Source: Rana temporaria
Taxonomy: Eukaryota; Chordata; Amphibia; Anura; Ranidae
Direction of reading: 5' to 3'
Assembly: GCF_905171775.1 (NCBI RefSeq)
Contig: NC_053499.1
Location: 29,379,026 to 29,443,025 of the forward strand
DNA length: 64,000 bases
Below are positions 23,433 through 33,526 of the stretch, one piece after another. The notes beneath the pieces are model-generated. The model was given only the letters and a program-made list of their open reading frames with translations, did no database searches and was not told the origin of the DNA. Within the stretch, counting starts at the first letter, position 1. Every line of letters begins with the position of its first letter. The position numbers and the translations under genes were made by a program.

Positions 23433-23714
23433 TCACACCTGGAACTCAAACATATCCGTCTGTTTTTTAGCCAGCTTGGCAACTTCTTCTCTTATGGCTT
23501 TTACCAAAGCAGCTGTGGATAAATTGGTGATCGAGGCGTCTGGAGTGTCGGTATCGGCCAGGCTTTGCTGAGAAGCTCCGATTGATGCTCCAGCAGCATG
23601 GTCCAAGCCCGGGTGTAGGTTGACAGGTTGGCCAAACTGCCTCGGGAGACGGGAAGGCGAGTTCTGAGGGTATCTTGACCTTGGATAAGCCTCAATGTAA
23701 CCAGGGAGGGGAGC
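23433..23714 (-). CDS. KIAA1549/KIAA1549L: Terminal coding exon with stop, KIAA1549-family protein
   Basis: The last exon has 93 codons plus TGA (stop at 23433-23435). The acceptor CACGGCACAG lies just upstream of 23714. It starts APLPGYIEAYPRSRYPQ, continues through a serine/proline and glutamine-rich stretch, then ASQQSLADTDTPDASITNLS. It ends with a basic predicted helix AALVKAIREEVAKLAKKQTD and the C-terminus MFEFQV. The C-terminal block is diagnostic of KIAA1549/KIAA1549L. The final F-Q-V resembles a class II PDZ-binding tail, which is inference. With the five upstream exons the reading frame is open for 356 residues. The minus-strand reading frame from 23740 to 23501 in a different phase is a shadow of this exon. 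Confidence 0.95.
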   Translation of the reverse strand, partial: APLPGYIEAYPRSRYPQNSPSRLPRQFGQPVNLHPGLDHAAGASIGASQQSLADTDTPDASITNLSTAALVKAIREEVAKLAKKQTDMFEFQV

Positions 23715-23773
23715 CTGTGCCGTGACAAATAACAGTTCATGTAATTAGGAATTCAGTTTGGAGGATGAATTAA

Positions 23774-24844
23774 AGGGGTTGTAAAGGTTTGTTTTTATTT
23801 TCTAAATAAGTTCCTTTACGCTAGTGCATTGTTGGTTCACTTACCTTTTCCTTCGATTTCCCTTCTAAATGTTTTTTTTCTTTGTTTGAATTTCTCACTT
23901 CCTGTTTCTCCTCAGTAAGCTTGCCCCCATCATCCATGGGGGTTAGTCAGCCAGAACAGCTTACTGAGGAGGAACAGGAAGTGAGAAATTCAGACAAAGA
24001 AAATGTAACGGAATGGCCCGTGATACCCAGAGACTTTTGAAGGATGCGGGGTACTCCTGTGCCAGCTTCACTAATGACCTTTGGGTTTAGGGTCATCCTA
24101 TGTCCAATAGGGGCATAGGATGACTGAGAAGTGATATCATGAATTACATGAGATGGGACAGTAATGATAATTCATGTATTGCAGGATATCTTGAAATATT
24201 ACAAGTTGTTAATTCTGACCACAACAGGTCAATAGGAGAGTGTCTCATTCAATGTGGGGACACATACTGTTGAGGTGTTAATTGAGTCTGGCTCCTAAGA
24301 TATTCTATTGTGCTAATTAAGTCTGCCTCTCAAGAACTTTCATTGTGTGAAGTTCTATTGATGCCAATATGTGTTGTGAGTTAACACACTCTAAAAGTCA
24401 TGATGTCTGCCATGTCAGCTATAGTAACTGACTCATGTAGATTCGGTGCCAGAATATCTGACTTGCATATAAAGGAATGTGTATTGAAGTTCCTTGTGTG
24501 ATGTTGTGGGTGGAGTTGAGTCATTGTCCATATTTGGTTGCTAACTGTATAAGAAGAGCTCAGTACTATTAAAGTATTCATTCGTTTGGAACCAGAGAAC
24601 AGAGCTTGTGTCTCGTTATTCTGGGGAATGGAATGGATCGTGTCTGCTGGATTGTGGAGTGCCGGATAAGCTGTCGTGGGTTGGTGGAATGGAATATCGT
24701 AAACTGTGTTAACCCCTGACCGTTACAGAAAACAAAGTAAAAAAACATTTAGAAGGGAAATCGAAGGAAAAGGTTAGTGAGCCAACAATGCACTAGCTTA
24801 AAGGAACCTATTTAGAAAATAAAAAACAAACCTTTACAACCCCT
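23774..24844. mobile_element. TTAA-flanked palindromic MITE split by a solo LTR
   Basis: Outer ends AGGGGTTGTAAAGGTTTG and CAAACCTTTACAACCCCT are inverted repeats. TTAA lies at 23770-23773 and 24845-24848. The arms (CTTCGATTTCCCTTCTAAAT and its complement) continue on each side of the LTR at 24004-24727, so the MITE is older than the LTR. Confidence 0.85.
24004..24727 (+). mobile_element. Solo LTR, copy 1
   Basis: A 724-bp unit with TGTAACGG...CCGTTACA termini and the 5-bp duplication GAAAA (23999-24003 and 24728-24732). The orientation is inferred from TATAAG at about 24548, followed by ATTAAAG at about 24568. No second LTR or internal region is present, which is the product of LTR-LTR recombination. 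Confidence 0.9.
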
Positions 24845-24848
24845 TTAA

Positions 24849-25711
24849 ATTGTAACTTTGGGCAAAAGCAAAAATTATAAATATAAAGCAGTCTATTAAT
24901 ACAATTACCAGTGCATTCCTAGTCCCCTGTAATATAATTTATCACCTGTGGATCCAGTCATTTGATCCACTGATTTTTAACTTCCTGTAATAAGGTGACA
25001 ACATTGCTCAATCTGAAGAAAAATGAATGCGGTTGTCGCAATATACCGTATACAGGGTAGTCTTAGGGGTCTACTCATAAAACTTTTGCTATGCAAATGC
25101 CTCATTGCAAACAATCACTTTAATGTGTCTAATATCTGTATTTCTATGATCATCAGCTCCATCTAGTGGCCATAATGCTGTATTTTTCTGATTGACATAT
25201 TTCAAGAAAATGCCACATCATGGCCATAAGATGGAGCCGGTGATAATAGGAAATACACATACAGTATTAAATACATTACAGGGATTATATATGACCACTG
25301 TAATGTCTTCTAAACAATCATTAAGCTAAAAAAAAATTAAAACTTAAAGTGGTTGTAAACCTCAGACATGAAATATGGACAAATTATATCCCTCTATACT
25401 GTCTACTCAATTAAGAGCACTAAGTGTAATTTCTGACAAGTTTTCCTGGCACAAAGGGAAAATTTGTGATGGGGAGTGATCTCCAGCAGATTAACAGACT
25501 TATTTTTGTTCCTGTGTGCTGAGCGAAGGGAGGAGGTGTGTCCTTTCCCTCCAATCAGCTGTCAGAGCTCTCCTGACTAAGCTCTTCAGAGTGTAACTTC
25601 AGCTATCCGCCCCCCCTCTCCACCAGCCTCAAGTCATCTCGCTTCTTCTGGTGTCCACATCAACACTGCCTACTGGCTGTCCAATGGTCGGGGCCTCTCA
25701 GGATTCAAAGA
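24849..25711. other. Intergenic sequence with MITE fragments
   Basis: At 25140-25265 there is an imperfect inverted repeat around CAGCTCCATCTAGTGGCCATAATG, a second copy of which is at about 61510-61615. At about 25352 the end TTAAAGTGGTTGTAAACC marks a half TTAA-type MITE. No gene. Confidence 0.45.
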
Positions 25712-25719
25712 GTCTTAGC

Positions 25720-25866
25720 CATGGGTCTTCAAACTATGGCTCTCCAGTTGTTCAGGAACTACAATTCCCATCATGCCTATCATGTCTGTGAATGTCATAG
25801 TTTTACAATGCCTCATGGGATGTATAGTTCCGCAACAGCTGGAGGGCCGTAGTTTGAGGATCCCTG
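25720..25866. mobile_element. Short hAT-type MITE
   Basis: Ends CATGGGTCTTCAAACTATGG and CCGTAGTTTGAGGATCCCTG are inverted. The 8-bp flanks GTCTTAGC (25712-25719) and GTCTTAAC (25867-25874) match at 7 of 8. Confidence 0.8.
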
Positions 25867-26079
25867 GTCTTAACAGTGCCACCAACCAAAGGGAACCATT
25901 GGGTACCAGCCCACGCAGGCACATGTACATCACTGGATTATAGTTCACATGTATCCAGAAACAGTGAGGGACACAGAGTAAACTACTACGTCAAAAGGTA
26001 TGTAAACAAACCCTGAAGAAAAGAAAAACACAATTGTATGGATCCTGGGAGAGTTGTGAAAAAGGTGACTATACTCTAT

Positions 26080-26475
26080 TAAATGAGGGGAGATGCTTCC
26101 AAAATATACATGCCAAAAAAAACACTTAATGAAAAGCGCACCTACAAAGGCAATCGATTTCAATACAAAATTGTATTTATTAGACATACATGTAAAAAGC
26201 AACCATGGCAAAAAATGGGAAACCCCTACCCCACCCCCTGGCCCCCCACCCCCTGGCCCCCCACCCAACACAACCCATTCCACTCTGATCTCCCCAGATC
26301 CTGGTCCCCAAAATCTCTGCCACCCCTCTGTCTCCCACTCCAGTGAATATGCTCCCCCATCTTTGCCGTGGTTGCTTTTTACATGTATGTCCAATAAATA
26401 CAATTGTGTATTGAAATCGATAGCCTTTGTAGGCGCGTTTTTCTTTTGGTGTTTTTTTGGCATGTAAACAAACCC
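26080..26475. repeat. Large inverted repeat with C-rich centre
   Basis: Arms at about 26095-26215 and 26365-26465 are complementary, including GGCAATCGATTTCAATACA and ACATACATGTAAAAAGCAACCATGGCAAA, surrounding a C-rich centre at 26226-26320. The long frames on both strands, including a 200-codon minus-strand one, are artefacts of this palindrome. Confidence 0.8.
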
Positions 26476-27085
26476 TGGAAGGTTGCTACGTTTTTCCCAG
26501 AGATGAGCTTTAACAAGTACTGAAGTCAAAGTATGACTATTAGGCAATCAGCATTTTTAGGCGGCCATAAGCAATAGTGGCCTCCATTTTTCTCTCAGCA
26601 GAAGTTCCAATGTCACCAGGTCTTACCCTTTCAAATCATAATAACTCTGGTAGATTCGTTTTTGGATGTTTTCTGGCCCAATAACTCATCGGGCGGCAGG
26701 GCTGCCAGCAAGGCCGATCCTAGGGTCACAGACGCCTGGGTGCAGAAATATTTCTGGCGCCCCCACATGGGCGTGGTCATTAGTACACTAATGACACCTG
26801 GAGGGGGGGTCTCTCTAATGCACACAGAGAAGGCTTCTGTTAGAGAGTCTGTTAGAAAGAGCCCCCAGACATTACTAGGAGGGTGGCACTCGGAGAGCAT
26901 TTCTGGAAGTGCATGGGATAATTGGCAGCAGCTCCGGCCAACCCTGAAGCCTCTCATCACACCGCCTATGGGAGAAGAGCCGACACACGCAGAGGGGGCA
27001 GGGCGGACAGGAGACTGCTTCTCACGCACTGGATAGAATAAAGAGATTTTTAATACAGCTTACCTGTAAAATCTTTTTCTTGGAG

Positions 27086-27222
27086 TACATCACGGGACAC
27101 AGAGCGGCATTCATTACTATATGGGTTATATGGAGTACCTTCAGGTGTAGACACTGGCAATCTCAAACAGGAAATGCCCCTCCCTATATAACCCCCTCCC
27201 ATAGGAGGAGTACCTCAGTTTT
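27086..27222. repeat. DIRS left inverted terminal repeat
   Basis: 137 bp beginning TACATCACGGGACACAGAGC, identical to the complement of 32894-33030. Confidence 0.95.
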
Positions 27223-27272
27223 GTAGCAAGCAGTATGCCTCCCAAAATGGTCCTCAAAAAAGAGGGGTGGGA

Positions 27273-27388
27273 GCTCTGTGTCCCGTGATGTACTCCAAGA
27301 AAAAGATTTTACAGGTAAGCTGTATTAAAAATCTCTTTTTCTTTATCGTACATCACGGGACACAGAGCGGCATTCATTACTATATGGG
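27273..27388. repeat. DIRS internal complementary region
   Basis: 27273-27336 is complementary to the left end including its extra segment. 27337-27388 is complementary to the right end. The two halves abut exactly as the ends would in a circle. Confidence 0.93.
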
Positions 27389-27555
27389 ATGTTCCAAAGC
27401 AATGCTTACAATGAGGGGAGGGAGAACATCTCCAAGACAAAAGGATTTAATTTAGAGATATACTCAAATCATAATAAATCCAACTTAGTTGAGAAAAATA
27501 ATTTTAAATTTTAAATTTAACTCAAAAAAAGAGGAGCCCCCGGAATCCGAGGGTC

Positions 27556-28660
27556 TCAAACTGCAGCCTGCAGCACTGCCTGCCCGAAGGCAGTATCAGT
27601 ATTCCTTCTTACGTCCAACTTGTAGAATTTTGTAAACGTGTGGACAGAAGACCGGGTTGCCGCCTTGCAAACTTGAGCCATAGAGATCTGGTGGTGTGCT
27701 GCCCAGGAGGCGCCCATGGCTCTAGTAGAATGAGCCTTTAATGATACTGGAGGAGGCAACCCTTTCAAGCCGTAGGCCTGAGTGATTAATTGCTTAATCC
27801 ACCTAGAAATGGTGGACTTTGCAGCTGCCTGCCCCTTCTTGGGCCCCTCCGGTAGAATGAACAGCACATCTGTTTTCCGGATCTTCTTTGTAGCTTTAAG
27901 ATAGGCCTTCATGGCCCTGACAATATCCAAGGTATGCAGCAACCCTTCCTTTCTGGAAGTAGGTTTAGGGAAGAAGGATGGTAATACCAAATCCTGGTTC
28001 AAATGAAAACTGGATATGACCTTCGGTAGGAAGGAAGGATGAGGGCGGAGAACGACCCTGTCCTTATGAAAAACAAGATATGGTTCCTTACAGGATAAGG
28101 CCGCTAGCTCCGAAACTCTTCTTGCGGAAACTATGGCAACCAAAAATACTAACTTCCTTGTCAGTAGAACCAAAGGAATTTCAGCCAACGGCTCAAACGG
28201 TTGTTTCTGTAAACTTGACAGAACAAGATTTAAATCCCACGGACAAAGCGGGGATTTAACTGGAGGTCTAATACGTAAGACCCCTTGAAGGAAGGTCTTA
28301 ACCAGCGAGTGGGTGGCCAGCGGCCGCTGAAACCACACTGACAGAGCAGAAATCTGTCCTTTGATTGTGCTTAATGCCAATCCTTTATCCACTCCTAGCT
28401 GTAGAAAACTTAATACTCTATCGATGGTAAATTTGCGAGAAAAGCCATCGCTTGGACTCACACCAGCCTACATAGGCCTTCCAGACCCTGTAATAAATCA
28501 CCCTAGAGACCGGTTTCCTGGCTCTGATTAGGGTAGAGACTACTTTCTGAGACAGACCTCTACCCCTGAGAATCAGGGATTCAGCTTCCAGGCCGTCAAA
28601 TTTAGATGCCGTAAGGCAGGGTGGAGGATCGGACCTTGCGATAGCAGGTCTGGCCGTAGA
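27556..28660 (-). pseudogene. DIRS tyrosine recombinase, split by a frameshift
   Basis: The enzyme would integrate the circular cDNA. The core, open for 301 codons from 28461, contains the catalytic set: arginine in SARRVSEL (115), H-x-x-R in AHSTRAMG (244-247), histidine in WAAHH, and tyrosine in FTKFYKLD (280). The N-terminal arm-binding part (KFDGLEAESLILRGRGLSQK, VIYYRVWKAYVGWCESK) lies upstream in another frame, overlapping the end of pol. The two must join near 28430-28460, where the frames cross (CESKRW / SPSDGFSRKF). In relatives the recombinase is one frame, so a single indel has probably broken it. A sequencing error at this one site is the alternative. Confidence 0.85.
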
Positions 28661-30240
28661 GGAAGAGTCCAAGGGTCTCCCACTACCATCTTTAGGATGA
28701 GTGAGTACCATGCCCTTCTGGGCCATGCTGGAGCTACCAGGATGACTGGTATGTGTTCCACCCGGATCCTGCGCAGCAGGCGGGGTAGTAACTGGAGCGG
28801 GGGAAACGCATAAAGAAGTTTGAACTGATGCCAAGGGCAAACCAACGCATCGGTTCCGCAGGCCATCGGATCCCTTGAGCGGGATATGAACCTGTCTAGT
28901 TTCTTGTTGAGTCTCGATGCCATGATATCCACGTCCGGCACTCCCCATCTTTGGCAGAGTGCTTGAAAGACTTGTGGATGCAGAGACCATTCCCCCGGCC
29001 ATAGAGTCTGGCGGCTTAAGAAGTCCGCCTGAAAGTTGTCCACTCCTGGAATGAATATTGCCGATATGCAGGGCACCTGCGCCTCTGCCCATAGGAGAAT
29101 CAAGCTCACCTCTCTCTGAGCGGCTTGACTCCTGGTTCCCCCTTGGTGATTTATGTATGCCACGGCCGTGGCATTGTCTGATTGAATTCTCACCGGGAAC
29201 CCCTGCAATTTTGACGTCCAAGCCCTGAGGGCTAGTCGAGCAGCTCTGAGCTCCAAGATGTTGATGGGCAACTGCTTCTCTGGCTTTGCCCAAGTACCTT
29301 GGCGAGTGCAACCATCCAAAATTGCTCCCCAGCCCGTCAGGCTGGCGTCTGTGGTCACTATCTTCCAAGCCACTGGGCTGAAAGACTTCCCCTTCAGTAG
29401 ATTCTGAGGGTCTAACCACCAACACAGACTTTGTCGGACTCTTGATAAGAGCGGCAACGGGATATCCAAGGCCTGTGGCCTTCTGCTCCATGCTGACAGG
29501 ATGGCTGCCTGTAGGATGCGAGTGTGGCTCTGGGCGTATGGTACCGCCTCGAACGTGGCCACCATCTTGCCTAGTAACCTCATACATAGGCGAATAGTCG
29601 GTTCTTTCTTGCTTAGAACCAGTAGGATTAATTCCTTGATGGCTTTTACCTTCCTCAGAGGTAGGAACACTCCTTGTTGTTCTGTGTCTAATCTCATGCC
29701 GAGATATTCCAACTGCCTTGTGGGCTGGAAAGCTGACTTTTCTCGATTTAGGACCCAGCCGAACCTCTCGAGGTATTGGACCGTGAGGGCCACTGCTCGC
29801 TCCAAGCCGGGAGACGAGTGGTCTATGACTAGGAGGTCGTCCAGGTATGCTAGGATCGTGACCCCTTGGATCCTTAGCTTGGCTAGGATCGGAGCTAGGA
29901 CCTTCGTGAACACCCGGGGGGCCGTAGCCAACCCGAAGGGAAGCGCCACGAATTGGAAGTGACGCGAAGCCACCATGAAGCGTAGATATCTTTGATGTGG
30001 CTGATAATTTGGAACATGAAGGTAGGCATCCTTTATGTCTATGGACGCCATGAAGTCGTCCTTCTGGAGTGTGGCAGCTGCTGACCGCACGGATTCCATC
30101 CGAAATGAGCGGATCTTTAGATATGCATTTACCATCTTTAGGTCCAAAATTGGCCTGACATCTCCATTGGGGATGATGAATAGGTTGGAGTAGAAACCCA
30201 GCCCCTGTTCCAGGACTGGCCGGAATCCGAGGCGGATCGT
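28573..30240 (-). pseudogene. pol: DIRS pol: reverse transcriptase, RNase H, methyltransferase-like domain (5' part damaged)
   Basis: The main frame is open from about 30240 to the stop at 28573. Counting from the leucine codon at 30147, the RT core shows ASIDIKDAY (34-42), LPFGLATAPRVF (69-80) and YLDDLL (101-106). RNase H follows with acidic residues at TTDAS (267), ILELR (299), QSDNATAV (324) and FQADFLSR (375). The part from about 385 (VPDVDIMASRLNKKLDRF, ILVAPAWPRRAWY) is the DAM-like methyltransferase domain of DIRS elements. The N-terminal segment (DEWVRSSVATGYKLDFLRFP) is in a different frame at 30240-30440. Compared with the family, about 50 residues between it and GLGFYSNLFIIPNG seem to be missing. 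It is therefore probably non-functional as sequenced. Confidence 0.85.
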
Positions 30241-30538
30241 TTGGAATCCTCGACTCCTGGAAATGAGGAGGAGGAAACCTTAGGAAATCTAATTTGTAGC
30301 CTGTGGCCACGGAAGACCGTACCCACTCGTCGGGAATGCTGGCTTCCCAAATCTCTGAAAAGAGTCGCAGCCTTCCCCCCACCTTCGTGGGTGGGGGCGC
30401 CCCTTCATAAGGTTGGCTTGGGGGCTGGTTTTGCTGGTTTGCGAAACCACTGCCTTTTGCCTCTAACAGCCTGTCCTTGTGATTTGCTGTTGAAGCCGAA
30501 GTTTGCTTTTGCAGGAGGCCGTCGATACTGCTTGGCAT
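30241..30538 (-). pseudogene. DIRS pol N-terminal segment in a shifted frame
   Basis: From MPSSIDGLLQ the frame overlaps the gag tail and carries the conserved pol start GGRLRLFSEIWEASIPDEWV and GYKLDFLRFPPP. It then runs into out-of-frame sequence. The continuation of this frame to 28573 is a shadow of the RT frame and should not be read as a 706-residue protein. Confidence 0.75.
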
Positions 30539-31727
30539 TAGAGGGCCCCTGCCCAGGGGAATACTGTCGTTTAAACGCAGGCCCCTGAACCTTCTTCTTA
30601 GTTGGCAAGAGAGTACTCTTGCCGTTTGAAATGGTCTGAATGTATTTATCTAGGTCTTCTCCGAAGAGTCGTCCTCCATGGAAGGGGAACCCTACCAGGA
30701 GCTTCTTGCATGGGGGCTCAGCCTCCCAGCTTTTTAACCATAAGAGTCTTCTCATATGGATAAGGGATAACGATAAACGTGACGCTTGCTGGATAGAATC
30801 CTTGATTGCGTCTACCGTAAAACATATGGCCTTAGGGACATCCGAAAATTCTTCTGCCTGCTGGGCAGGAATAAGTTTAAGCATCTGCTTAAATTGATCC
30901 GATAATGCTTGAGCGACCCCAATCGCAGCCACAGCTGGCTGTACTACTGCCCCTGCAGTAGTGAAGGAGTTCTTAAGTAGTGCTTCCAAGCGCTTATCAA
31001 CTGGATCCTTGAACACCTGTATGTTTTCTACAGGGCATGTTAACGATTTGTTAACACATGAGATGGCTGCGTCCACTGCAGGAGTAGCCCATCTTTTGGA
31101 AAATTTTTCTTCCATAGGATATAGGACAGAGAACTTCTTAGGTGGTAAGAAGATCTTATCTGGCTTGTTCCAATCTTGGAACAAAACTCCCTCTAATAGA
31201 GGATGGATCGGAAACACAGCATTGCTTTGAGGCGCCCTCAGTGAGCCCAAAGCTGAAACCGTCGATACCTGGAGATCTGGTACTGGCAAGTTGAATGCCC
31301 TATGGACCAAGTCCGACAATCCTTGAATCCACCAGCTCTCCCTCAGGGAGACTGCCCCAGACTCCTCTGTATCCGGATCTTCGATCCCTGAACCTACTTG
31401 GTCCTTGTCCAAGAGGTCGTCCAATTCCCCTGAGGAAAGGACCTCCTCTTCTGAGGGTCCGCGCTCGGGCGACGGAGATCTATTCCGCTTACTGCCCCGC
31501 ATAGCTGCGGCTATCATTTTACCCATGCTTTTCTGCATCTCTTTTAAAGAGGTGAGTAATACCTCCTCCGTGACCATCTTAGGGTTGGACTGACCCGCGT
31601 CAGCTCCAGCCCCAGATCCCGATGGCCCCAAGGCTCCCTGTGGGGAAAGCAGCGGCATAGCATTGTCCGAGACCTCAGACTCTCTGGGGGAATCCCCACC
31701 TCTTGTACCCTTGTTTTTTGATGCCAT
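30405..31727 (-). CDS. gag: DIRS gag-like ORF1
   Basis: 440 codons, starting MASKNKGTRGGDSPRESEVS and ending KPAPKPTL. It is the first gene of the DIRS element, matching the layout of vertebrate DIRS gag-like proteins: an acidic/serine-rich N-terminus (EERGPSEEEVLSSGELDD-type), a basic KRNRSPSPERG patch near residue 80, a conserved central helical region, and a glycine/arginine/lysine-rich basic tail (about residues 385-435) that could bind nucleic acid. No zinc knuckle is visible. It overlaps the next coding region by about 130 nt in another frame, as usual in the family. The frame is fully open, so this gene looks intact. Confidence 0.85.
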   Translation of the reverse strand: MASKNKGTRGGDSPRESEVSDNAMPLLSPQGALGPSGSGAGADAGQSNPKMVTEEVLLTSLKEMQKSMGKMIAAAMRGSKRNRSPSPERGPSEEEVLSSGELDDLLDKDQVGSGIEDPDTEESGAVSLRESWWIQGLSDLVHRAFNLPVPDLQVSTVSALGSLRAPQSNAVFPIHPLLEGVLFQDWNKPDKIFLPPKKFSVLYPMEEKFSKRWATPAVDAAISCVNKSLTCPVENIQVFKDPVDKRLEALLKNSFTTAGAVVQPAVAAIGVAQALSDQFKQMLKLIPAQQAEEFSDVPKAICFTVDAIKDSIQQASRLSLSLIHMRRLLWLKSWEAEPPCKKLLVGFPFHGGRLFGEDLDKYIQTISNGKSTLLPTKKKVQGPAFKRQYSPGQGPSNAKQYRRPPAKANFGFNSKSQGQAVRGKRQWFRKPAKPAPKPTL

Positions 31728-32893
31728 GGTACAATACCGAGGTACACCTGCTACTTATTGGTACCTGGGACTTATAAATAGTTAAATGCCCAAACACCTG
31801 TTTGGGGGATAAAAATGCTTCCTCTCCCCTAGATGACACTTTTTTTTTTTTTTTTTTTCAAAAAAAAAAATCTTTTTTTTTTTTTTTTTTTTTTTTTTCA
31901 AATCTAGGAAAGAAAAAAAACATTCTGTCCCCCTGAGTAGTATTGCAAGAAAAACTATGAGATGGAAAAGAAACAGCCTATTCCTAGGCTTGAAAACAGT
32001 CTTTCTGAAGACTGCAATATTCTTTCTGGCCACTGTGTGTCCTCGGCGCCCCGTGCTTGCCGTTCTGGTCTTTCCTCCTCAGTTCCAAAGTATTGAATGA
32101 GCTATATGGAACAAACAAGGAAGGGCCGCCCCTTCCTTAAGCCACTGACCCGCCCTTCCCCCCCAGCAATCTCAAACAGGAAATGCCCCTCCCGACAGGG
32201 GGGGGGTGGGGTTGGGAGGAAGGGACCTCTCTGCTCCAGAGGTCGGCGTTTTGCCTGCTTTGCAGGCCGTGAGGAGGAAGACTGAATGGAGCATCGCCTG
32301 GAGGCTTGCAGGTAAGCACAGCTCTCTGACACACACATATACTTTTATATCACAGGCCCCACTCAATGCTTTTCCAACACTACAAGGGAGGTCACATCTT
32401 ATGGGGAATAATACATATAGAGCCATCCTATCTTTATGATATGTGACTAGTTTGCCAGATGCAGTGCATAACTTTAGGCATGTCCCCTGTGACCCCCCAG
32501 AAAAAACCTGCTAAGAACCAAGTTCCGCAAGTTTTTCCCCTCACTTACCTGCTCCATGCCGCAGGACTTTGCCAAGCAAGAGGCCCAATCTTCCCCCATC
32601 TCGGTGGGGATGTCTAGACCTTCAGGCCCTGGGTTCCTATGAAGGATCCACTGTCCTGGGCCCATATAGCACTCTGGCAACAGAAACATTAGGCACCCAA
32701 AGGTTTCTAAGTTCTGGGCCCAGGGTCCAGCTCTCTAAAAAGAAAAGCATTATGGGCTATACCCCAAGGGTTTGGGGTCCGGTTACTGACCACTTTAGCG
32801 CTGAGGCTTTTTTGGACAGAACCGGTTAGCTCACCTAATCCCAAGGATGTGGAGGCAAGCTAAACCATGACTAACACCTAAGACACTGGCGGA
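31728..32893 (-). other. DIRS 5' leader with long poly-T/poly-A tract
   Basis: Non-coding region between the right terminal repeat and gag. It includes T-runs with an A-run at 31842-31912 and GC-rich sequence at 32195-32220. Frames here are low-complexity artefacts. Confidence 0.6.
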
Positions 32894-33030
32894 AAAACTG
32901 AGGTACTCCTCCTATGGGAGGGGGTTATATAGGGAGGGGCATTTCCTGTTTGAGATTGCCAGTGTCTACACCTGAAGGTACTCCATATAACCCATATAGT
33001 AATGAATGCCGCTCTGTGTCCCGTGATGTA
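32894..33030. repeat. DIRS right inverted terminal repeat
   Basis: Reverse complement of the left repeat with no mismatch seen, ending GCTCTGTGTCCCGTGATGTA. A 27-bp piece of the repeat (CAATCTCAAACAGGAAATGC...) also occurs inside the element at about 32167-32193. Confidence 0.95.
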
Positions 33031-33526
33031 CGATAAAGAAAATTATTGGAGCCTAGTACCGGAACGTGTTTCGGTACTAGGCTCTGCTGCGGTACCCAGC
33101 CCTAATTCCGGGGACAGTGGGAGGTATGCACTCTTGTCAGTTGCCAGCGGAGAGAGCAAGTGGGATGGGGAACCACAGCACCCGCTACATGCGTTCCACC
33201 TCTGGACACAGACGAGAAGGAGGGAGGGGAGCTTCGGCGCCCTCACCTCTGCGGCGCCTGGGTGCGGAGCACCCTGCCTAGGATCGGCCCTGGCTGCCAG
33301 GAACTTCCCAACCTAACTGTTGCATCACTTGTGGTATTATATGCACACTTTTAGGAGCTTGGCTTAGATTTGCTTTGACTTTTGAGATTTCTGGTTTGGG
33401 GAATTGTGAAATTTAGAGGTTTACAAATTCTTTGGACATTTAGGAAAACCACAACTGACTGAACTTTTCAGAAGATCTCTGAAACACAAAACTTCTGAGT
33501 ACAATGTGTAATATTTTTTAGCTTAC

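Larger units (their letters stand above)
27041..33042 (-). mobile_element. DIRS-type tyrosine-recombinase retrotransposon
   Basis: An element of about 6.0 kb read on the minus strand: gag, then RT/RNase H/methyltransferase-like, then tyrosine recombinase. It lacks LTRs and a TSD. Inverted terminal repeats at 27086-27222 and 32894-33030 are identical. The left end has an extra segment of about 45 bp. An internal complementary region (27273-27388) matches both ends joined together, the hallmark of DIRS circular-intermediate replication. Boundaries are accurate to a few bases because of shared A-runs. Confidence 0.93.
26709..33292. mobile_element. hAT-type element interrupted by the DIRS retrotransposon
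   Basis: Ends CAAGGCCGATCCTAGGG and CCTAGGATCGGCCCTG are inverted. GCTGCCAG is duplicated at 26701-26708 and 33293-33300. The remaining hAT sequence is 26709 to about 27040 plus 33043-33292. No transposase is visible. The DIRS element inserted later. Confidence 0.88.

Noticed and set aside
23501..23740. 79-codon minus-strand frame over the terminal exon
   Set aside because: It is in a different phase from the spliced frame, which matches the KIAA1549 family to its exact C-terminus.
25945..26547. A 200-codon minus-strand gene
   Set aside because: It spans a palindrome and low-complexity C/G-rich centre and has no recognisable domain.
28418..30538. A 706-codon minus-strand protein
   Set aside because: Only its first 100 or so and last 60 or so codons match DIRS domains. 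The middle is an out-of-frame shadow of the RT/RNase H frame.
31782..32033. Lysine-rich 83-codon frame
   Set aside because: It is a translation of the poly-T/poly-A tract in the DIRS leader.
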